This document shows positions 26,179-33,613 of a stretch of 33,613 nucleotides of DNA, in pieces. The notes beneath the pieces are model-generated. The model had not been told where the DNA came from, ran no database searches, and saw only the letters and a program-made list of their open reading frames with translations. The position numbers and the translations under genes were made by a program. The stretch comes from an uncultured Oscillospiraceae bacterium (GTDB taxonomy: Bacteria > Bacillota > Clostridia > Oscillospirales > Oscillospiraceae). Numbering within the stretch: the first letter of the stretch is position 1; every line of letters starts with the position of its first letter. Location: the NCBI GenBank assembly GCA_944385445.1, contig CALWXF010000036.1, positions 1 to 33,613 on the forward strand, given 5' to 3'.

Positions 26179-27263
26179 TACTTGTCACCTCCCATGGATG
26201 CGATGAAACGGTCGAACAGATACTCGGTATCCCGAGGGCCGGCGTTGGCCTCGGGGTGGAACTGGGTGGTAAAGCAGTTGGGGCGCTTGTAGCGCAGGCC
26301 CTCCACCGTGTTGTCGTTGACGTTGACGTGGCTGATCTCCGCCACCTCAGGGTCCACAGAGTCGGCCAGCACCATGTAGCCGTGGTTCTGGCTGGTGATG
26401 AACACCCGGCCCTCGGCAATGTCCCGCACGGGGTGGTTGCCGCCACGGTGGCCGTAGTCCAGCCGCCCGGTGCGGGCGCCGGTGGCCAGAGCCAGCATCT
26501 GGTGGCCCAGGCACACGCCGAACATGGGGATGTCGCTGTCATAGAGCTTCTTGAGCTGGGCGATGCATTCCACGTTCTCGGCGGGGTCGCCGGGGCCGTT
26601 GGAGAGCATCACGCCGTCAAAGCCGCCCTCCAGCACCGTCTCAGCAGGAGTAGAAGCGGGGAATGCGGTGACTTCGCAGCCACGGCGGCACAGGCAGTTG
26701 ATCATGTTCTGCTTGACGCCGTAGTCCATCATGGCCACCCGGTACTTCTGCTGGCCCACAGCGGGGAACACCTCGGGCTCCTTGCGGGTAACCCGCTCCA
26801 CGGTGCCCTCCACCTTGTAGGCACGGAGCTTTTCCAAAATCTCCGCCACATTAAAATGCTCCGCACAGGTAATCATGCCATTCATGCTTCCCTGATTGCG
26901 GAGGATCTTGGTCAGGGCACGGGTATCTACCCCTTCAATTCCTGTGATGTTGTTGTCTTTCAGATAGTCGTTCAGTTCGCCCTCACAGCGGAAGTTGCTG
27001 CCCCGGGGAGACAGATGACGAACCACAAATGCCTCCACCCAAGGACGGGAGGACTCGTTATCCCAATGGTTCACTCCATAGTTGCCGATGAGGGGATAGG
27101 ACATGACCACGCCCTGTCCGGCATAGGAGGGGTCGGTCAAAATCTCCTGATACCCGGTCATGGAGGTGTTAAATACCATCTCGCACACCCGATCTGCGGT
27201 GGCTCCGATGGACTTGCCTTGGAACATTGCACCATTGGCCAGAATCAAAGTTGCCTTCAACAT
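26178..27263 (-). CDS. carA: Carbamoyl-phosphate synthase small subunit (glutaminase)
   Basis: Start ATG at 27263 (MLKATLILANGAMFQGKSIG) follows AGGTGG; the frame stays open to 27320 but the family begins here. The 361-residue protein has the N-terminal CPSase domain (FNTSMTGYQEILTDPSY) and a class I glutaminase domain with FGVCLGHQM (nucleophilic Cys) and QFHPEA (His, Glu). The oxyanion region reads LSNGPGDP. It supplies ammonia to CarB through the enzyme tunnel. Confidence 0.97.
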
Positions 27264-27290
27264 ACATCCCACCTTTACATATACTCGGTC

Positions 27291-27319
27291 TATTCTATCG
27301 CAAAAGACACCAAAACACA
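27291..27319 (-). promoter_or_regulatory. Candidate carA promoter
   Basis: TTGTGT (minus strand, 27314-27319) and TAGAAT (27291-27296) have 17-base spacing, 28 bases upstream of the carA start. No PyrR-type attenuator or riboswitch fold is evident in so short a leader. Confidence 0.45.
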
Positions 27320-27442
27320 AGAAATTCTCAAATGCTTTTTTACTCCGCCATCAAAATCGGAATTATGGACAAATGACAGGCATATCCTCGGCAAATCACG
27401 GGCAAAATGTTGAATCATCCACATTTTACCGGAGGTGTCTTC

Positions 27443-28123
27443 ATGTTTGTGGTACTGGTTCGCACAATCGTGCTCTATGGGCTGTTGGTGGTGGGAATCC
27501 GCCTGCTGGGCAAACGACAATTGGGGGAATTGGAGCCCTCGGAGCTGACTCTGGCCCTCATCATCGCCGACTTGGCCAGCGTGCCCATGCAGGACAATGG
27601 CATTCCCTTGCTGGCCGGGGTCATCCCCATTGTGGTGTTGCTCTCCATCGCCTCCATCCTCTCCATCCTCTCCAGCAAGTCCATCCGGTTCCGCACTCTT
27701 TTGGGTGGCCGGCCCAGTGTGGTGGTGCGCCAGGGGCGAGTGGTGGAACGGGCTCTGCGGGAAAACCGCCTGACCTTGGACGAGCTCATGGAGGAGCTGC
27801 GCATCCTGGGCCACCCCTATCTGGAGGAAATCCACACCGCCGTGCTGGAATCTAACGGCCAGCTGTCCGTCCTCCCCTATGCCGCCCTCCAGCCTGCCAC
27901 CGCCCGGCAGGTTGGGCAAGACCCGGAAGAGCCCGGTCTGCCCCTGGTGATCATCAGCGACGGGCGACTGCTTTCCCAGGACCTGCGTGGGCGTGGGTAC
28001 GGAGACCAGTGGCTCCAACAGCAGCTGAAGTCCTACGGCCTCACCTCCCACAAGCAGGTGTTTCTCATGACGGTGGACGATCTGGGCCACACCTATTGTG
28101 TCCCCAAGGAGGGCAGATCATGA
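27443..28123 (+). CDS. YetF/DUF421 family membrane protein
   Basis: Start ATG at 27443 follows GGAGGTG; an upstream in-frame ATG (27407) has no site. The 226-residue protein has three N-terminal hydrophobic helices (MFVVLVRTIVLYGLLVVGIRLLG; LALIIADLASVPM; VIPIVVLLSIASILSIL) containing the family GKRQLGELEPSELTLALIIADLA signature. Two small cytosolic YetF domains follow, with RPSVVVRQGRV and LRENRLTLDELMEELR. YetF proteins are found in spore-forming Firmicutes; some stabilise spore germinant receptor or lipid functions, but the exact role here is unknown. It overlaps the next gene by ATGA. Confidence 0.88.
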   Translation: MFVVLVRTIVLYGLLVVGIRLLGKRQLGELEPSELTLALIIADLASVPMQDNGIPLLAGVIPIVVLLSIASILSILSSKSIRFRTLLGGRPSVVVRQGRVVERALRENRLTLDELMEELRILGHPYLEEIHTAVLESNGQLSVLPYAALQPATARQVGQDPEEPGLPLVIISDGRLLSQDLRGRGYGDQWLQQQLKSYGLTSHKQVFLMTVDDLGHTYCVPKEGRS

Positions 28124-28503
28124 AGCGACTGTTGTGTTCGGTGGTGCTCCTGGCCGCCCTGGTGGCCGGGTGCACCCTCCATGTGTGGTATCTCACCCAT
28201 GAAACCCAGTCCCTCTCCGGACAGCTGGAGCAGGCGGAGGAAGCGGTGGAGCAGGGGGATTGGGAGAAGGCATACACCCTCACCCAAGATGCCTGGGAGA
28301 CCTGGGAAGACCAGATGGTCTATCTCCACACCACCCTGCACCATAATGACATCGACGGGGTGAGCACCGCCTTCCAGGAAGCCCTGGCCATTTTGGAGCA
28401 GCGGGAACAGCCGGGGGCATATGCCGCAGCCAATGCCCGCATTCTCTATCAGCTGGAGCTGCTGGTGGAGGCAGAGCTGCCCTCTTTGAAAAATATCCTG
28501 TGA
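28120..28503 (+). CDS. DUF4363-like lipoprotein or anchored protein
   Basis: Start ATG at 28120 follows AAGGAGG and overlaps the yetF-like stop. The 127-residue protein begins MKRLLCSVVLLAALVAGCTLHVWYL, which reads as a lipobox (AGC) or a single anchor helix. The rest is helical and outside the membrane, with W-rich segments such as GDWEKAYTLTQDAWETWED. DUF4363 proteins commonly follow YetF in Clostridia, and pairing suggests a shared envelope function. The family name is given from that context and the pattern. Confidence 0.75.
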   Translation: MKRLLCSVVLLAALVAGCTLHVWYLTHETQSLSGQLEQAEEAVEQGDWEKAYTLTQDAWETWEDQMVYLHTTLHHNDIDGVSTAFQEALAILEQREQPGAYAAANARILYQLELLVEAELPSLKNIL

Positions 28504-28510
28504 GCCTTGA

Positions 28511-28533
28511 GGGGAGGGGGCTTGCCCCTCCCC
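28511..28533 (+). terminator. GC-rich hairpin after the yetF operon
   Basis: GGGGAGGGG (28511-28519) pairs with CCCCTCCCC (28525-28533) eight bases after the stop. No T-run follows, so it may act with the second hairpin downstream. Confidence 0.45.
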
Positions 28534-28547
28534 TGCGCCAAAGGAAA

Positions 28548-28585
28548 AGCGTGTGTACAAAACCTCTTGGTCTCATACACACGCT
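28548..28585 (-). terminator. Terminator of the small repeat-protein gene
   Basis: AGCGTGTGTA (28548-28557) pairs with TACACACGCT (28576-28585). Read on the minus strand, the stem is followed by TTTTCCTTT, fitting an intrinsic terminator 24 bases after the small gene's stop codon. It can also serve the convergent plus-strand operon. Confidence 0.6.
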
Positions 28586-28608
28586 CTCTCCTTCAGGCGC
28601 AGCTCTTC

Positions 28609-28755
28609 TTAGTAGCCCTTGCCCATGGGGTTCTTGTTCTCCATGCCGGACTGCTTGCGATTCTCAGGGGACTGCTTCTTGCGGTTCTCGGTGCTCTGGC
28701 GCTTGCAGTTTTCAGAGCCCATCTTATTGGTCATGCGGCTATCACGTTTATCCAT
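28609..28755 (-). CDS. 48-residue Asn/Lys/Gln-rich repeat protein
   Basis: ATG at 28755 has a well-placed GAGGTG site. The product starts [20 protein letters not shown] and consists of a 7-8-residue repeat: [30 protein letters not shown]. It is very basic and low complexity, with no hydrophobic core, so it is probably disordered. No family is recognised; a nucleic-acid-binding, spore-core or structural peptide are guesses. It has its own terminator and diverges from nrdR, which supports it as a real gene. Confidence 0.65.
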   Translation of the reverse strand: MDKRDSRMTNKMGSENCKRQSTENRKKQSPENRKQSGMENKNPMGKGY

Positions 28756-28852
28756 GTTTATCACCTCACTGTCAGCAGTATGCCACCCCCGGATTTTCTT
28801 TATGCAGAGCGAAAAAAATTTTTTACAACTGGTACACACCCGCCCACTTTTA

Positions 28853-28861
28853 TGTTATAAT
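28853..28861 (+). promoter_or_regulatory. Extended -10 promoter of nrdR
   Basis: TGTTATAAT (28853-28861) is a full TGn-TATAAT extended -10 element 43 bases before the nrdR start codon. Confidence 0.65.
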
Positions 28862-28903
28862 TTCCACAATCTTATCATCACACAAGGAAAGGATGATCCA
28901 CCC

Positions 28904-29359
28904 GTGAAATGCCCCTTTTGTGCCCACCCTGAGAGCAAGGTGGTAGACTCTCGCCCCGCCGACGAGGGCAGCAGCATTCGCCGCCGCCGGGAATGCCTGG
29001 CCTGTCACAAGCGCTTCACCACCTACGAGACCATGGAGAGCCTCCCCCTGGTGGTCATCAAGCGGGATGGTCGCCGCCAATCCTTCGACAAGACCAAGCT
29101 GATGGGCAGCATGCTCAAGGCCTGCGAGAAGCGCTCAGTGCCCACCGACACCCTGGAGCGCATCGCCGATGAGATCGAGCAGACCCTGCAAAATGAACTG
29201 ATGCGGGAAATTCCCTCCACCCAGATCGGCGAGCTGGTGATGGAGAAGCTGCGGAATGTGGACGAGGTGTCCTATGTGCGTTTTGCCTCGGTGTACCGCC
29301 AGTTCAAGGACATCAACACCTTTATGGAAGAGCTGGACAAGCTGCTGAAAGAGAGATAA
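28904..29359 (+). CDS. nrdR: Transcriptional repressor NrdR
   Basis: The start is GTG at 28904 ([17 protein letters not shown]); the nearby ATG is out of frame. The 151-residue protein has the N-terminal zinc ribbon CPFC ... [12 protein letters not shown] and an ATP-cone domain ([27 protein letters not shown]). It senses ATP and dATP and represses ribonucleotide reductase genes. Length and domain order match the family exactly. A strong terminator follows. Confidence 0.95.
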   Translation: MKCPFCAHPESKVVDSRPADEGSSIRRRRECLACHKRFTTYETMESLPLVVIKRDGRRQSFDKTKLMGSMLKACEKRSVPTDTLERIADEIEQTLQNELMREIPSTQIGELVMEKLRNVDEVSYVRFASVYRQFKDINTFMEELDKLLKER

Positions 29360-29404
29360 AAAATATTCCCGGATTTTCCAGCGGAAAATTCGGGAATATT
29401 TTTT
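29358..29404. terminator. Bidirectional terminator between nrdR and upp
   Basis: A long hairpin, with arms 29358-29379 and 29383-29404 and loop AGC, has an A-run on one side and a T-run on the other. It can terminate both nrdR (plus) and upp (minus). Confidence 0.9.
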
Positions 29405-29409
29405 ATTAT

Positions 29410-30039
29410 TTACTTGGTGCCGAAGATGCGGTCACCAGCGTCGCCCAGACCGGGGACGATGTAGCCGTGGTCGTTGAGCTTTTCATCCAGCCCAGCCACA
29501 TAGATGTCCACATCGGGGTGCTCCTTCTGGATGCAGGCGATGCCCTCGGGAGCGGCCAGCACGTTCATCAGCTTGATGTGCTTGCAGCCGTAGCCCTTGA
29601 GGAAGGTGATGGCAGCGGCAGCGGAGCCGCCAGTGGCCAGCATGGGATCCAGCACGATGACGTCCCGCTCGGCGATGTCGCTGGGCATCTTGCAGTAGTA
29701 CTCCACGGGAGCCAGGGTCTCAGGGTCCCGGTAAAGGCCAATGTGGCCCACCTTGGCAGAGGGGATCAGATTGAGGATGCCGTCCACCATGCCCAGGCCA
29801 GCCCGGAGAATGGGCACCACAGCCAGCTTCTTACCCGCCAGCATCTTGAAGGTGCCGGTGGCCACGGGAGTCTCAATGGTCACATCCTCCAAAGGCAGGT
29901 CCCGGGTGGCCTCGTAGCACATCAGCCCTGCGATCTCAGAGACGATGTTGCGGAAGTCCTTCACGCCGGTGTTCTTGTCCCGCAGGATGGACAGCTTGTG
30001 CTGCAGGAGCGGATGGTCCAAAACGTGTACTTTTTCCAT
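29410..30039 (-). CDS. upp: Uracil phosphoribosyltransferase
   Basis: ATG at 30039 ([17 protein letters not shown]) is used; a TTG three codons upstream is possible. The 209-residue enzyme makes UMP from uracil and PRPP in pyrimidine salvage. The PRPP-binding loop [10 protein letters not shown] lies at about 131-140, and the uracil-binding C-terminus reads [17 protein letters not shown]. It begins 28 bases after tsaB and probably belongs to the tsaE-tsaB transcript. Confidence 0.97.
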   Translation of the reverse strand: MEKVHVLDHPLLQHKLSILRDKNTGVKDFRNIVSEIAGLMCYEATRDLPLEDVTIETPVATGTFKMLAGKKLAVVPILRAGLGMVDGILNLIPSAKVGHIGLYRDPETLAPVEYYCKMPSDIAERDVIVLDPMLATGGSAAAAITFLKGYGCKHIKLMNVLAAPEGIACIQKEHPDVDIYVAGLDEKLNDHGYIVPGLGDAGDRIFGTK

Positions 30040-30067
30040 AGTCGTCAAACCCCTTTTCTTATATCGG

Positions 30068-30778
30068 TCATCTGGTCAAAGATTTTCCCTGGGCCAAACG
30101 CTCCCGTTCGGCCTGGCTCAGGCGGTGGTACTGGGGCGCCATGGCAGCCCCGGACACCAGCTGGTCCTTCCGGGCCAGTTCCAGCCCTGCCCGGGCCACA
30201 CCCCAAGCGGTCTGATAGACCAGGTGAGGCGGCATCATGGTGGCGGATATTCCCCGCTCTTTGAGGAAATTATAACACAAGGATGCGCCATCTCCAACGA
30301 GAAATTTCGCATTGGAGGATTTTTCAAGTTCCTGGGCCAACTGGTCCAGGCCAATGGCGGCGTCTTCGCTGAGCCGGGTGAGGGTCCCGTCCTGGACCAA
30401 AAACCGGGCGGCGTACACCTGATTGCGCCGGGCATCCATCACAGCACAGATCTCCCCCTCCATGTGGGCGCACTGCCACGCCATAGACTCCAGGGTGGAG
30501 CAGGGAGCGCAGGGCTTCCCGTCGGGCCAAGCCAGGCCCTTGGCCGCTGCCACCCCGATACGAACTCCGGTAAAGGAGCCAGGTCCGGCGGACACTGCCA
30601 CCACGTCAATGTCGTGGAGGGTGAGCCCCACGTTGTCCAGCAGCTGGGTCACCATGGGCATGAGGGTCACCGAGTGGGTCAGGCCGCTGTTCTGGAAGGA
30701 CTGACCCAGCAGCTTCTCGTCCTCGGTGACGGCCACAGAGGCGGTGACTGCCGAGGTCTCCAAGGCCAAAATCTTCAT
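30068..30778 (-). CDS. tsaB: tRNA threonylcarbamoyladenosine biosynthesis protein TsaB
   Basis: Start ATG at 30778 ([17 protein letters not shown]) overlaps the tsaE stop by ATGA; the frame is open upstream only inside tsaE. The 236-residue ASKHA-fold protein has the N-terminal phosphate-like motif LALETS, the [11 protein letters not shown] segment and [11 protein letters not shown]. It is the scaffold partner of TsaD and TsaE in making the t6A modification of ANN-decoding tRNAs. tsaD is not in the window. Confidence 0.95.
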   Translation of the reverse strand: MKILALETSAVTASVAVTEDEKLLGQSFQNSGLTHSVTLMPMVTQLLDNVGLTLHDIDVVAVSAGPGSFTGVRIGVAAAKGLAWPDGKPCAPCSTLESMAWQCAHMEGEICAVMDARRNQVYAARFLVQDGTLTRLSEDAAIGLDQLAQELEKSSNAKFLVGDGASLCYNFLKERGISATMMPPHLVYQTAWGVARAGLELARKDQLVSGAAMAPQYHRLSQAERERLAQGKSLTR

Positions 30779-31200
30779 AGCTCTACCCCCTCTATGGTGA
30801 TGATGCGGGTGTTGTCGTCCTCGCCCCGGGAGATATCCACCCGAATGGTGTCCCCGTCCAGGGCCTCGTCCACATTCTCGCTCCACTCCACGGCACACAC
30901 GCCGTTGCGGGCCAGGTAGTCCTCCCAGCCGATGTGGAACAGCTCGTCGGCGCTGCCCAGGCGGTACATGTCAAAGTGGAACAGGGGCAGGCGGCCCCCC
31001 TCATACTCGTTGACGATGGTAAAGGTGGGGCTGGTCACCCGCTCCTCAATTCCCAATCCCTCCGCCATTCCAGAGACAAAGGCGGTCTTCCCCGCCCCCA
31101 GGTCCCCGGTAAATGCCACCACGGCGCCCCCCTGGAGCGCCTGTGCCAAAGTGCGGCCCAATGCCCTGGTCTCGTCCGGGCTGTGGGTGATATACTGCAT
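30775..31200 (-). CDS. tsaE: tRNA threonylcarbamoyladenosine biosynthesis ATPase TsaE
   Basis: This 141-residue P-loop ATPase has Walker A GDLGAGKT at 32-39, then [14 protein letters not shown] and LFHFDMYRL, all typical of TsaE. It drives turnover of the TsaB-TsaD complex during t6A synthesis. It is first in a tsaE-tsaB-upp run and has an extended -10 promoter in the palindrome upstream. Confidence 0.96.
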   Translation of the reverse strand: MQYITHSPDETRALGRTLAQALQGGAVVAFTGDLGAGKTAFVSGMAEGLGIEERVTSPTFTIVNEYEGGRLPLFHFDMYRLGSADELFHIGWEDYLARNGVCAVEWSENVDEALDGDTIRVDISRGEDDNTRIITIEGVEL

Positions 31201-31235
31201 AGCCGTTCACCTCAACTTGTAAACTCTTTCAAGAC

Positions 31236-31268
31236 AGTATAGCACACCCCGGCCATATGTGCTATACT
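31236..31268. promoter_or_regulatory. Palindromic pair of divergent extended -10 promoters
   Basis: An 11-bp perfect inverted repeat, AGTATAGCACA (31236-31246) and TGTGCTATACT (31258-31268), has TGCTATACT, an extended -10 element, in each arm. The plus-strand copy serves the RodA/FtsW-like gene and the minus-strand copy serves tsaE. Confidence 0.6.
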
Positions 31269-31315
31269 AATCTTCATCATTGTGGTTTTTCCCATATTAT
31301 GAGAGGAGAACTCCC

Positions 31316-32485
31316 ATGGCCTTCATGGACAATCTGCGAGATTTTTTCAAAAAAGGGGATGTACTGCTCCTGACCCTGTGCGTGTGCGCCAACCTCTTTG
31401 GCATCGCCCTGGTGTACAGCGCCACCCGGTATGACCCCGCCCTCCACAGCTATCCCATCAAACAGGCCCTGTTTCTCTGTCTGGGCATCGTAATCTACAT
31501 GTTCATCACCTTTGTAGACCTGGAATTTCTGCTGGAAAAGTGGTGGAAGGTCTTTCTGGTTCTGGGCCTTGCCGTCATCCTGCTGCTGCTCCCCTTTGGC
31601 CGGGACGACGGCACCGGAAACCGCAGCTGGGTCTTTTTCCCCGGCATTCCCATCGGCTTCCAGCCCGGTGAGATGGCCAAGCTGGCCTACATCTGCGTGC
31701 TGGCCTGGCTCATCAACCGCCAGCGCTCCTTTGGAGTGAGCCGCTTCACCTCCCTGTTGAAATACGTCGGACTGACCATGCTCTTTGCCGGACTGCTGGT
31801 GGTACTCTCCGGTGACTATGGCATGGTACTGGTGTACCTGTTCATCTTTGTCATCATGGCCTGGGTGGGCGGCGTCCAGAAGCGGTGGTTCCTGGGGGTC
31901 GGCGCTCCCCTGGTGGGCGGCGTGATTCTGCTGTGGAATTTCGTACTCCCCCACACCAAGTTCTGGACGGACTACCGCATCATGCGCTTCCGGGTGGTCT
32001 TTGACCACACCCTGGATCCCCTGGGCCGTGGCTGGCAGCAGAGCCGCTCTCTGCTGGCCATCGGCTCGGGGCAGATCACCGGCATGGGCTACCTCCACGG
32101 CAAGCAGACCCAGTCCGCCCTGTCTCAGAACCTGCCCGCCCGCCACACCGACTTCATCTTCTCTGTGTGTGGAGAGGAGCTGGGACTGTTGGGGTGCTGT
32201 GTGGTGCTGCTGCTCCTCTTTGCCATCATCCTGCGCTGTGTGTGGGTGTCCCGGCAGGCCAAGAGCCCCATGTCCGCCTACATCGCCATGGGCATCGCCG
32301 CCATGCTCATGATTCAGACCATTCTCAACGTGGGCATGTGCCTGTATGTGGCCCCGGTCATCGGCCTGACCCTCCCCTTCTTCAGCTACGGTGGTTCCTC
32401 CACCCTCACCCTTTTTGTGGCCATGGGCATGGTGTCGGGCATTAAAATGCGGCCCCTGCCCAGTTGGCTCAAGGACCGAAATTGA
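31316..32485 (+). CDS. RodA/FtsW/SpoVE family peptidoglycan polymerase
   Basis: ATG at 31316 follows GAGAGGAG. The 389-residue protein has about ten membrane helices. SEDS-family landmarks are VYSATRYD, NRSWVFFPGIPIGFQPGEMAKL, the SGDYGM segment with the conserved Asp, LPARHTDFIFSVCGEELGLLG and LTLPFFSYGGSS. It is a glycosyltransferase that polymerises lipid II. RodA (elongation) is more likely than FtsW from sequence feel, but the subgroup is not certain. Confidence 0.9.
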   Translation: MAFMDNLRDFFKKGDVLLLTLCVCANLFGIALVYSATRYDPALHSYPIKQALFLCLGIVIYMFITFVDLEFLLEKWWKVFLVLGLAVILLLLPFGRDDGTGNRSWVFFPGIPIGFQPGEMAKLAYICVLAWLINRQRSFGVSRFTSLLKYVGLTMLFAGLLVVLSGDYGMVLVYLFIFVIMAWVGGVQKRWFLGVGAPLVGGVILLWNFVLPHTKFWTDYRIMRFRVVFDHTLDPLGRGWQQSRSLLAIGSGQITGMGYLHGKQTQSALSQNLPARHTDFIFSVCGEELGLLGCCVVLLLLFAIILRCVWVSRQAKSPMSAYIAMGIAAMLMIQTILNVGMCLYVAPVIGLTLPFFSYGGSSTLTLFVAMGMVSGIKMRPLPSWLKDRN

Positions 32486-32551
32486 TCGAATATTTTTCAC
32501 CGCCAGGTGCCATGCTAGAGGTATCAACTCAGAGCAAGGAGGCACCCTCTT

Positions 32552-33511
32552 GTGAAATACCGTCTTCCCCTATTCTGCCTGCTGCTGGCGGGAGCCCTGA
32601 CCATGCCGGTGTCCGCCGCCGTGGTCACCACCGTCAGCACGGGCGGGGAGAACACCCCGCCCGTGGCAAAAAATCTCACCCTGACCACCTATCAGGACAT
32701 TGCCATCACCAGCACCTTCTCCGCTGTGGACCCTGAGGGAGACCTCATCACTTACCAGGTGGTGGACCGCCCCGCCCGTGGCCAGGTGACCCTGGACGAA
32801 ACGGACACCTCCACCTTCTGGTACACCCCCTACGAGAACAAAAAGGGGTCCGACGTGTTCTCCTATGTGGCCATTGACAGCATGGGCAACGTCTCCGAGC
32901 CAGCCACCGTGGAGATTTCCATCACTGTGCCCACCTGCGGCGTGACCTATGCCGATCTGGACGGCAGTCCCTGCCATTATGCCGCCCTGCGCCTGGCCGA
33001 GGAAGGCATCTATGTAGGCCGTCAAATGGCAGGCGTGGCCTACTTCGACGCCGACCAGCCCTTTACCCGGGAGGAATTTCTCGTCCTGTCCATGGCAGTC
33101 ACGGGAACACAGCCCTTGGACGAGGTATCGATGACGGGCTTTTATGACGACCAGGAGATCTCCGCCTGGGCCAAAGGATATGTCTCCGCCGCTGTGATGC
33201 AGGGGGCGGGGCTGGGGGAGCAGACCGAGGAGGGCCAAGTGGTGTTCTCCCCCTCGGACCCCATCACCCAGCTGGAAGCGGCAGTGATGCTGGAGCAGCT
33301 GCTGTGCACCACCGACATCCCCGTCCACACCACCTCGGTGAGCCAGGAGATTCCCGCCTGGGCCAGCCAGTCCGTGGCCAATCTGGAGGCCCTGGACGTG
33401 GTGGCCCCTGGGGCCACCCTCTCGGACACCCTCACCCGGGGGGAGGCCGCCCAGATGCTCTCCGCCGCCCTGGATGTGGTGGACAGCCGGGAGACAAGTT
33501 GGTTTCAATAA
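32552..33511 (+). CDS. Secreted surface protein with cadherin-like domain and SLH-like repeats
   Basis: The start is GTG at 32552 after AAGGAGG. A signal peptide (about 1-22, ending VSAA) leads to a beta-sandwich region (about 36-128) with NTPPVAKNLTLTTYQD, AVDPEGDLITYQV and FSYVAIDSMGN, resembling cadherin-like or bacterial tandem repeats. SLH-type segments follow, with FTREEFLVLSMAV, ISAWAKGYVSAAV, ITQLEAAVMLEQLL and LTRGEAAQMLSAAL. SLH repeats bind secondary cell-wall polymers. Length is 319 residues; the ligand is unknown. Confidence 0.85.
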   Translation: MKYRLPLFCLLLAGALTMPVSAAVVTTVSTGGENTPPVAKNLTLTTYQDIAITSTFSAVDPEGDLITYQVVDRPARGQVTLDETDTSTFWYTPYENKKGSDVFSYVAIDSMGNVSEPATVEISITVPTCGVTYADLDGSPCHYAALRLAEEGIYVGRQMAGVAYFDADQPFTREEFLVLSMAVTGTQPLDEVSMTGFYDDQEISAWAKGYVSAAVMQGAGLGEQTEEGQVVFSPSDPITQLEAAVMLEQLLCTTDIPVHTTSVSQEIPAWASQSVANLEALDVVAPGATLSDTLTRGEAAQMLSAALDVVDSRETSWFQ

Positions 33512-33540
33512 GTGAAAGAGCTGGACAGAACTTCGCTGAT

Positions 33541-33596
33541 ATGCTCCCTCTATGAGAGACAGTGAAATAAAACACTGTCAATCATGGAGGGAGCAT
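33541..33596. repeat. Nested inverted repeat at the right edge
   Basis: ATGCTCCCTC (33541-33550) pairs with GAGGGAGCAT (33587-33596), enclosing GACAGTG (33558-33564) and CACTGTC (33573-33579). The right arm contains the GGAGGG ribosome site of the gene starting at 33602, so the fold would hide it. An insertion-sequence end or a translational leader are both possible. Confidence 0.5.
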
Positions 33597-33601
33597 TGTT
33601 A

Positions 33602-33613
33602 TGCCATACAAAC
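33602..33613 (+). CDS. Start of a gene running off the window
   Basis: ATG at 33602 has a GGAGGG site upstream and codes MPYK before the window ends. Too little is present to name it. Confidence 0.35.

Noticed and set aside
31277-32545. A 422-codon minus-strand frame across the RodA/FtsW-like gene
   Set aside because: His/Gln/Gly-rich reverse frame of a clear membrane protein gene; no ribosome site or family.

Overview
The window looks like a chromosome segment from a moderately GC-rich Clostridia gut anaerobe, probably Oscillospiraceae near Flavonifractor or Lawsonibacter. This placement is inferred from codon use, a carA-carB-guaA cluster, YetF plus a DUF4363-type lipoprotein, nrdR, tsaE-tsaB-upp, a RodA/FtsW protein and an SLH-like surface protein. 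It falls into two parts.

Positions 1 to about 21,360 form an integrated, mobilisable genomic island ending just past the 3' end of guaA. Its right side holds a mobility module read leftward: excisionase, tyrosine integrase, a ribbon-helix-helix protein, a RepA-like hexameric helicase, a block of inverted 9-bp iterons and four hairpins, a likely oriT, and a MobV relaxase. A divergent XRE repressor with three operator-like repeats appears to control it. A SLOG nucleotide-binding protein and a second XRE regulator diverge from a region with two identical-type operators. The left side is defence cargo. One long minus-strand operon runs XRE regulator, two-TM protein, hsdM, hsdS, TIR protein, hsdR, and a RloC/PrrC-like ATPase with a zinc hook and a candidate anticodon-nuclease triad. 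So a Type I restriction system carries a TIR effector inside it and a translation-blocking back-up behind it.

Further left, a separate five-gene, tightly overlapping minus-strand operon (about 860 to 4,508) encodes a P-loop nucleotide-kinase-like protein, a two-TM protein with a Cys-rich tail, a PP-loop ATPase with a CxxC pair, a Nudix hydrolase and a histidine-phosphatase-like protein. I do not recognise this gene set as a described system. It is my main candidate for an undescribed nucleotide-chemistry defence or signalling system. Two of its enzymes lack a canonical catalytic residue. The far-left 850 bases hold a decayed YhcG/DUF1016 nuclease remnant. The left end of the island is not visible.

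Positions 21,360 to 33,613 are core chromosome. The minus strand carries carA, carB and guaA (pyrimidine/arginine and GMP synthesis), a 48-residue repeat protein, and tsaE-tsaB-upp. The plus strand carries yetF-like, the DUF4363-like gene, nrdR, rodA/ftsW-like and an SLH-like surface protein. The extreme right edge has a nested inverted repeat that covers the ribosome-binding site of a gene running out of the window.
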